Of a stretch of 33,235 nucleotides of DNA, positions 28,972 through 33,235 are shown one piece after another. A program made the position numbers and the translations under genes. Under the pieces are notes generated by a model that saw only the letters and a list, made by a program, of their open reading frames with translations, had not been told where the DNA came from and made no database searches. Within the stretch, counting starts at the first letter, position 1. Every line of letters starts with the position of its first letter. Source of the stretch: F1-60-MAGs149 sp037133215 (GTDB lineage: Bacteria; Actinomycetota; Thermoleophilia; Gaiellales; F1-60-MAGs149); contig JBAXOM010000006.1 in assembly GCA_037133215.1 (NCBI GenBank), positions 1-33,235 of the forward strand, written 5' to 3'.

Positions 28972-30555
28972 CTAGTCGCCCGAAGGAGCCGACGTTCCCA
29001 TCAGGTCATAGACATGCGGAGAAGGCTGCTCGTCCGAAGGATCCTTGAACGAGAACTTCTTGCCCGTCTGGTGCTGACCAATAACGTACCCGGCAACAGC
29101 AATCACGATGACTGCGACGCCGCACAGGACTGCCTGCACGAAGTATCCGGTCACGTTCGGCATACCGTCAGCGTTGACATCCGCCCAGTTGACGAGATAT
29201 CCCGTGTACTTCATCCAGATGATGCCGACGACTGTGCCGACCACGTTGACGATGACGCAAACCCATGCGATCGCCGTCCACGCCGAGCCAAGCCGCAGGG
29301 GACGCGGCCAATTTGGTCGATCCTTGCGCAGGAGCAAGAAGCCCGAAAGCGCGAGGATATGTGCCAGCACATACCCGATATTACCCGCCACCAAGATGAA
29401 CAGAAGGGACGGAGCAAAGAACAGGAGGCACAGGTTGAACACCATGTCGAGCGCCATTGCGCGACCCGGCACGTTCTTGTCGTTGAGCTTCGCAAGCCAC
29501 TGAACCGACAGGCCTTCTTTCGCCATGCCGTAGAGCGCACGCGAACCGTCCATCGTTGCTGTGTTCATCGAGAGCAGGAGACCTGCGCAGAGGAACACGG
29601 TGAAAACGGCACCGAGGAACGAACCGACGGTCTGATCAAGAGCAGTCGTCAGGAACGCGATGTACGTCGTGTCCTTGGCAATTGCATCCATACCAATGAC
29701 CGCAACCACCGTCAACGGCAGCAGGGCCGAGAGGACAACGCCCATGATCGACGTCGAGAGAAGTGCCAGACGCGTGTCTTCCTTCGTGTCGTGATACTCC
29801 GGCGCGAACGTTGCTGGTGCCTCAGGGAAGTACGAGGACCACGCGATCACCCAGAACCACACGATACCCATGATAATGGCCTGTCCCATCGAGGGAGTGC
29901 CGCCGTAGAACGACACGTTGCCGTTGATCGTATCGGTGTTAAACACCCAATCAATGTTGCCGTTCGAGAGCTGGCCCTTGAGGATCGGAATGATCGCAAG
30001 AGCAGCGACGGGAATGACCATCATGATGCCGGTGGCGTACGAGAACCACACAGCCGGGCGCATACCCGCGTAGTTGAAAATAAAGCACGCCAGGATGCAG
30101 ACCGTGCCGATCAGGCGCGGCCATGTCACATCAAAGAACGCGACGTGCCAGATGGTTGCAAGAGCCTCTGGCTTGAAGCGCGACAGCAGCAGGGTGCCGA
30201 TGATGCCACCGTAGATTGCGAGCACGGACGACCAGGCGAACCAGTAGCCGAACGTTGCAATCGGGCCGGCCAGCGAGAAGTGCTGACGCCAACCCTCTTT
30301 GGCGTACATCGAAAGGCCACCGGACTTGTCGGGGAACATCGCTGCGGGCTCAGCGTAGATATACGCAGAGAGTCCGCCGACGAGTGCCGACAAGAACCAA
30401 ATGGTCGAGGCCCACACGGGGCCGAGTGTCAGGGTCGATCCCGCAATACCCGCGAGGATGAACCCTGGTCCGGCGAGTCCGATCACGAACCCGTCGTACC
30501 ACCTCATGGACTTAATAAGTCCGGCTTGATCGAGCGATACTTCCGCTCCTGGCAT
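28972..30555 (-). CDS. APC-superfamily amino acid/amine permease
   Basis: Integral membrane transporter of 527 aa with about 12 hydrophobic segments. The first TM has the APC GLAGPGFILAGIAGS glycine motif (helix break near the substrate site). Later come YAEPAAMFPDKSGGLSMYAKEG and the FPEAPATFAPEYHDTKEDTRLAL loop. The tail (about 490-527) is hydrophilic. The substrate is likely an amino acid or amine. A strong AGGAGGAG Shine-Dalgarno precedes the ATG at 30555. A -10-like TACTCT lies upstream. Confidence 0.92.
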   Translation of the reverse strand: MPGAEVSLDQAGLIKSMRWYDGFVIGLAGPGFILAGIAGSTLTLGPVWASTIWFLSALVGGLSAYIYAEPAAMFPDKSGGLSMYAKEGWRQHFSLAGPIATFGYWFAWSSVLAIYGGIIGTLLLSRFKPEALATIWHVAFFDVTWPRLIGTVCILACFIFNYAGMRPAVWFSYATGIMMVIPVAALAIIPILKGQLSNGNIDWVFNTDTINGNVSFYGGTPSMGQAIIMGIVWFWVIAWSSYFPEAPATFAPEYHDTKEDTRLALLSTSIMGVVLSALLPLTVVAVIGMDAIAKDTTYIAFLTTALDQTVGSFLGAVFTVFLCAGLLLSMNTATMDGSRALYGMAKEGLSVQWLAKLNDKNVPGRAMALDMVFNLCLLFFAPSLLFILVAGNIGYVLAHILALSGFLLLRKDRPNWPRPLRLGSAWTAIAWVCVIVNVVGTVVGIIWMKYTGYLVNWADVNADGMPNVTGYFVQAVLCGVAVIVIAVAGYVIGQHQTGKKFSFKDPSDEQPSPHVYDLMGTSAPSGD

Positions 30556-30618
30556 GTCTCCTCCTTCTCACAAGCCCGGCTCTCCATCCGGGTCATGGCA
30601 GAAGAGTACAGACTGGAG

Positions 30619-30647
30619 TTGCCGTTGCCTAGAGATGCGTTCACAAT
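30619..30647 (+). promoter_or_regulatory. Promoter giving a leaderless zinc-ribbon gene transcript
   Basis: -35 TTGCCG (30619-30624), 17-nt spacer, -10 CACAAT (30642-30647), then GGATAT and ATG 30654. The predicted start site falls on or next to the start codon. Unlike the other leaderless candidates, this one has a recognisable -35. Confidence 0.5.
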
Positions 30648-30653
30648 GGATAT

Positions 30654-31016
30654 ATGGCCCCTGCCCCGATCGTCATCAAATGTGAGTGCGGTGTCGAAAC
30701 CCGTGGACGTTCCGGTGAACTCGTTCGTTGCCAAGGTTGTGGAATGAAGTACAACACCGCAGACGATGCGCATCTGTTCAACCTCCTTGCGGCATCCGCT
30801 CAACGGAAATTCAAAGTGTTATCGCGCATGGGTATCGGCTTTGTTGGCTTAATTGCACTCGGCGGGTTCTTCACGATGCAATACATCGGACTTATCGGTG
30901 GCGTCGTGCTTGCCGGTGGCCTGTGGTTCGGGCTGGTCATGCCGTATATGAAACGACGCGTGCTCGCCTCGACGACGGCTCGTTACACGCCGACGATCAC
31001 TGCCTCTCGTAAATGA
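30654..31016 (+). CDS. Zinc-ribbon membrane protein (120 aa)
   Basis: N-terminal zinc ribbon (residues about 8-33) with C10/C12 (CECG) and C26/C29 (CQGCG), which is the spacing of a two-knuckle ribbon. A hydrophilic linker leads to two TM helices (about 58-74 and 76-95) and a basic C-terminus (MKRRVLAS, TITASRK). The topology puts the ribbon in the cytoplasm if the positive-inside rule holds. The function is unknown. Its stop overlaps the next start (ATGA). Confidence 0.8.
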   Translation: MAPAPIVIKCECGVETRGRSGELVRCQGCGMKYNTADDAHLFNLLAASAQRKFKVLSRMGIGFVGLIALGGFFTMQYIGLIGGVVLAGGLWFGLVMPYMKRRVLASTTARYTPTITASRK

Positions 31017-31480
31017 CGACGGCTGTCCGAGACCGCGCGCCGGAGGCAATCGATGCCCCTGAGCGCACGGAGCGGCGGCCCGTCATGCTCGTGACGCTTG
31101 ACGTCTCTTTCGATCCAGAGGCGGCCGCGACAGCAGTCGCTGCTGCGATTGAGGCGAACTCAGACCTACTCGTCTGTCTTGCTGTCTCACTTCCGGTTGG
31201 TAACGCCAATGCCGCCGCGCGTCGGACGATGGGGAATCCCGTCGTGCACGATGAGATCAAACAACTTGTCGCGGACGCGCGCGCGTCGGGCGCGCGAGCG
31301 CAATTCTTTGTCTACAACTCACCACGCCCCCTGTCGGCAACGATCGGCATCGCCAAGACGCGCGAGATTGGCCTGCTCGTCTTCGGTCCCGATCGCAAGC
31401 GCTACGGCCGCCTGCGTTTCCGCCTGCACGCCCGCACGTTGCGGCGCAAGGCCGGCTGCCTCGTCTGGCCGCTCGAATAG
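31013..31480 (+). CDS. UspA-like universal stress domain protein
   Basis: The 155-aa protein has an alpha/beta pattern like UspA: first strand RPVMLVTLDVSF, and a C-terminal block IGLLVFGPDRKRYGRLRF with RRKAGCLVWPLE, analogous to the nucleotide-loop and last strand of UspA. The glycine-rich ATP-binding G-x2-G-x9-G(S/T) motif is not intact (GPDRKRYGRLRFR), so it is probably a non-ATP-binding variant. It is coupled to the zinc-ribbon membrane protein by an ATGA overlap, hinting at a membrane-linked stress function (inference). Confidence 0.78.
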   Translation: MTTAVRDRAPEAIDAPERTERRPVMLVTLDVSFDPEAAATAVAAAIEANSDLLVCLAVSLPVGNANAAARRTMGNPVVHDEIKQLVADARASGARAQFFVYNSPRPLSATIGIAKTREIGLLVFGPDRKRYGRLRFRLHARTLRRKAGCLVWPLE

Positions 31481-31485
31481 ACGGT

Positions 31486-32937
31486 CTAGTAGCGCAGCGG
31501 TACGCCTTGCAGCGCGCGACGCACGGCATCGTCGAACGACATGCGCTCCTTAGGTACGAGCTGAAGGATGTCGTCGTTGAGACAGATCGTCTCGTTGCGT
31601 AATCCCTCGACGAGCGGTCGGGCAATGTTGGTGTCGACATCCGTCACGAATCCACACCAGAGCGATGAGAGCGACGGAGACAGCACGGGCACTGGCAAGA
31701 TGAACGGCTTGCGACGCCCCGCCAACACTGCGGTGCGCTCCATCATCTCTTGGAACGTGAGGATGTCGGGGCCACCAACGTCGAGGACTCGGCCGTACGC
31801 CGCCGGGAGCGCGCAGACACCAACGAGGTAGTCGCGGAGGTCGGCAAAGGCAATCGGCTGCGACCGCGTCGTCACCCAGCGTGGCGTGACCATTGCTGGC
31901 AACCGGTGAACAAGGTCGCGCATCATTTGGAAGGAGGCGCTGTGCTGGCCGATCACCATCGCCGCACGCAGCGTCGTAACGGGCACAGAACCTTCAGAGA
32001 TGATCGCCCCCGTCTCGTGCCGACTCTGGAGATGGTGCGAGAGTTCCGGGTCACTATCGCCAAGACCACTGACGTAGATGATCTGCTTGACGCCCGCAGC
32101 CTCTGCTGCCCCCGCCGCATTGCGCGCGGCTTGGCGGTCGAGCTCGGCGAAGTCTCCACCGGCACCCATCGAGTGGACCAACCAGTAGACAACGTCGAGT
32201 CCCTCGAAGACTCGATCGAGCGAGGCGCGATCGAGTGCGTCGCCTTGGGCAACTTCGATCCCCTCAACGAGCTCGAGGTCGGCATTCGGCCTGCGCGAAA
32301 TTGCGCGCACCTTCGCGCCCTCGTCGCGCAGCGCGGGAATCAGACGACGACCGACATACCCCGACGCTCCAACGACGCCAACTTTAAGCCCGTCGAGTCG
32401 CCCCGCTGTGTCGAGTGGTGGTGGCGCCACCGGGATCGGGTCGATCACGCGGGCAATCGACCGCAGACTGCGCTTGGTCACCCAGCCGTGCACGAAGTGC
32501 TGTCCCAGCGTGTAGGGCGCCGCGATCAGAAACGTCTTGATGCGCAGGTGCTCGAAACGAGGACGGTAGCCATCGACGACGACACCCAGGTGGACGCCGT
32601 CGCCTTCGACGCGGGCGATCAAACGTAGGTTGCCCGCAGCGCCCGAGCAGGCCGAGCCTCCGATAATCGGCAGGACTACCTCGATTCCACCCTCGACTTC
32701 TTCGATCGTGGCAGCATCGAACGCGAGGATCGTGACGCCCGTCTTCGCGACCATGAGACGGATCGGACCGAGCGCCTCGCCTTCAGCGCGGACGACGCCA
32801 CCGAGCGACCGCTGCAAGCTCGTCCAGTACGCATCGGCGATGCTCTCTGCAGACGTTGCAGTAGGAGGAAGCACGGGGTTCGCTGGCGAGAGCCAGTATT
32901 CGCTGTGCTGATTGGCGACGCTTGTCCAGTATTCCAT
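31486..32937 (-). CDS. NAD(P)-binding epimerase-like protein with a novel N-terminal domain
   Basis: The 483-aa protein from ATG 32937. Residues 1 to about 180 form a domain I do not recognise, opening with repeated aromatic motifs (EYWTSVANQ, EYWLSPANP, AYWTSLQRS) and then a beta-rich part (GVTILAFDAATIEEVEGG). From about 188 there is an atypical SDR (NmrA/NAD(P)H-binding) domain: KVGVVGASGYVGRRLIPAL, IYVSGLGDSD and LDVGGPDILTFQEMMERTA. The C-terminal part resembles complex-I-assembly/epimerase-like proteins. The frame continues 31 codons upstream without conservation and overlaps the BtpA gene, so 32937 is used, with GAAGAAG upstream. Confidence 0.85.
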   Translation of the reverse strand: MEYWTSVANQHSEYWLSPANPVLPPTATSAESIADAYWTSLQRSLGGVVRAEGEALGPIRLMVAKTGVTILAFDAATIEEVEGGIEVVLPIIGGSACSGAAGNLRLIARVEGDGVHLGVVVDGYRPRFEHLRIKTFLIAAPYTLGQHFVHGWVTKRSLRSIARVIDPIPVAPPPLDTAGRLDGLKVGVVGASGYVGRRLIPALRDEGAKVRAISRRPNADLELVEGIEVAQGDALDRASLDRVFEGLDVVYWLVHSMGAGGDFAELDRQAARNAAGAAEAAGVKQIIYVSGLGDSDPELSHHLQSRHETGAIISEGSVPVTTLRAAMVIGQHSASFQMMRDLVHRLPAMVTPRWVTTRSQPIAFADLRDYLVGVCALPAAYGRVLDVGGPDILTFQEMMERTAVLAGRRKPFILPVPVLSPSLSSLWCGFVTDVDTNIARPLVEGLRNETICLNDDILQLVPKERMSFDDAVRRALQGVPLRY

Positions 32938-32980
32938 CGTTGACTTCTTCGCAGCGTTTACGCCATCAGACCGGTGCTTT

Positions 32981-33235
32981 TTAAACACTCGCGTCGGCGA
33001 TCCGCTCAAGGTGGTGTTCACGGGCCACACGCGCCAGGTCGACCATCCGCTTGGCCCGCTCCGGATCGACGCGATTCTGTGTCTTACCGTCGATCTTCAA
33101 GGCCGTACCGACGATGATCCCGTCGGCGGTTTCGAGGATGCGCTCCGCCGTGTCGTGTCGCACACCGGTGTTCGCGAGCACAGGCATATCGGGGCAGGCC
33201 GCCTTGGCCTCTTCGAGGTCGGCAAAGCGAAACGC
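32981..33235 (-). CDS. BtpA-family protein, C-terminal part (5' end beyond window)
   Basis: The frame is open from base 33235 to the TAA at 32983-32981, giving 84 residues. MPVLANTGVRHDTAERILE and ADGIIVGTALKIDGKTQNRV, followed by DPERAKRMVDLA, match the C-terminal TIM-barrel part of BtpA-family proteins. These were named for photosystem I biogenesis in cyanobacteria but are widespread in non-phototrophs with unknown chemistry. It lies 43 nt upstream of the epimerase-like gene on the same strand. Confidence 0.88.
   Translation of the reverse strand, partial: AFRFADLEEAKAACPDMPVLANTGVRHDTAERILETADGIIVGTALKIDGKTQNRVDPERAKRMVDLARVAREHHLERIADASV

Noticed and set aside
29014..30747. Long plus-strand open frame opposite the APC permease
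   Set aside because: Antisense shadow of a clear 12-TM transporter; the translated sequence is rich in His/Arg/Asp without domain-like patterns.

Overview
The window is GC-rich bacterial chromosome that reads as an actinobacterium. Pointers are an HspR-type heat-shock operon (dnaK-grpE-dnaJ-hspR with a HAIR-like operator), an actinobacterial-type inositol-1-phosphate synthase next to a phosphatidylinositol-phosphate synthase-like enzyme, and many genes that appear to be leaderless. Several hypothetical families (a PHP/UDG-like pair, and a zinc-ribbon/coiled-coil protein) remind me of the class Thermoleophilia, but that placement is recollection, not proof. It looks like ordinary chromosome: no insertion sequence, phage, plasmid or CRISPR array was seen. 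Two tRNA-Ala genes are present (anticodons UGC and CGC).

Layout. 1-7187 (minus strand): one compact operon dnaK, grpE, a PH-like membrane protein with a probable CTG start, dnaJ, hspR, clpB (clpB runs off the left edge), driven by a promoter overlapped by the HAIR-like site. 7252-9482 (plus): a large secreted/membrane protein and a 2H-phosphoesterase (LigT-like). 9496-13425 (plus): moaA, a PAP2_3/Aur1-like membrane enzyme, a CDP-alcohol phosphatidyltransferase and ino1, whose protein carries a long Lys/Ala/Pro tail. 13426-13698: a terminator, two copies of a 63-bp repeat each holding a 36-bp palindrome, and a relic of the ino1 tail. 13699-15454: a PHP phosphoesterase and a degenerate uracil-DNA-glycosylase-like protein. 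15462-18051 (minus): a TrmA/RlmD-type rRNA/tRNA methyltransferase, a small membrane protein, and a zinc-ribbon/coiled-coil protein. 18160-18600: a membrane protein. 18665-21654 (minus): a DUF2252 protein coupled to an MFS exporter. 21713-21785: tRNA-Ala(UGC). 21863-23934 (plus): a 57-aa membrane protein, an SDR, and an FAD amine oxidase. 23966-24256 (minus): a small acidic protein. 24369-27199 (plus): an M20 peptidase, lemA, tRNA-Ala(CGC), a GlcG/HbpS-like protein and SixA. 27391-30555 (minus): an APC permease and an aldehyde dehydrogenase. 30654-31480 (plus): a zinc-ribbon membrane protein and a UspA-like protein. 31486-33235 (minus): a BtpA-family protein (cut by the right edge) and a fused NAD(P)-binding protein.

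Functional logic. The left operon is the core protein disaggregation/refolding machinery under HspR autoregulation. ino1, the phosphatidyltransferase and the PAP2_3 enzyme could together make inositol-1-phosphate, phosphatidylinositol phosphate and phosphatidylinositol. The permease and aldehyde dehydrogenase suggest uptake and oxidation of an amine or amino-acid-derived aldehyde.

The most distinctive sequence signals are the palindrome/tail-relic block after ino1 and a recurring TAnnnT hexamer exactly 6-7 nt before the start codon of nine genes, which predicts widespread leaderless transcription. The PH-like gene inside the chaperone operon, with a CTG start behind a good Shine-Dalgarno, is the third. 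No intergenic stretch exceeds 300 bases.
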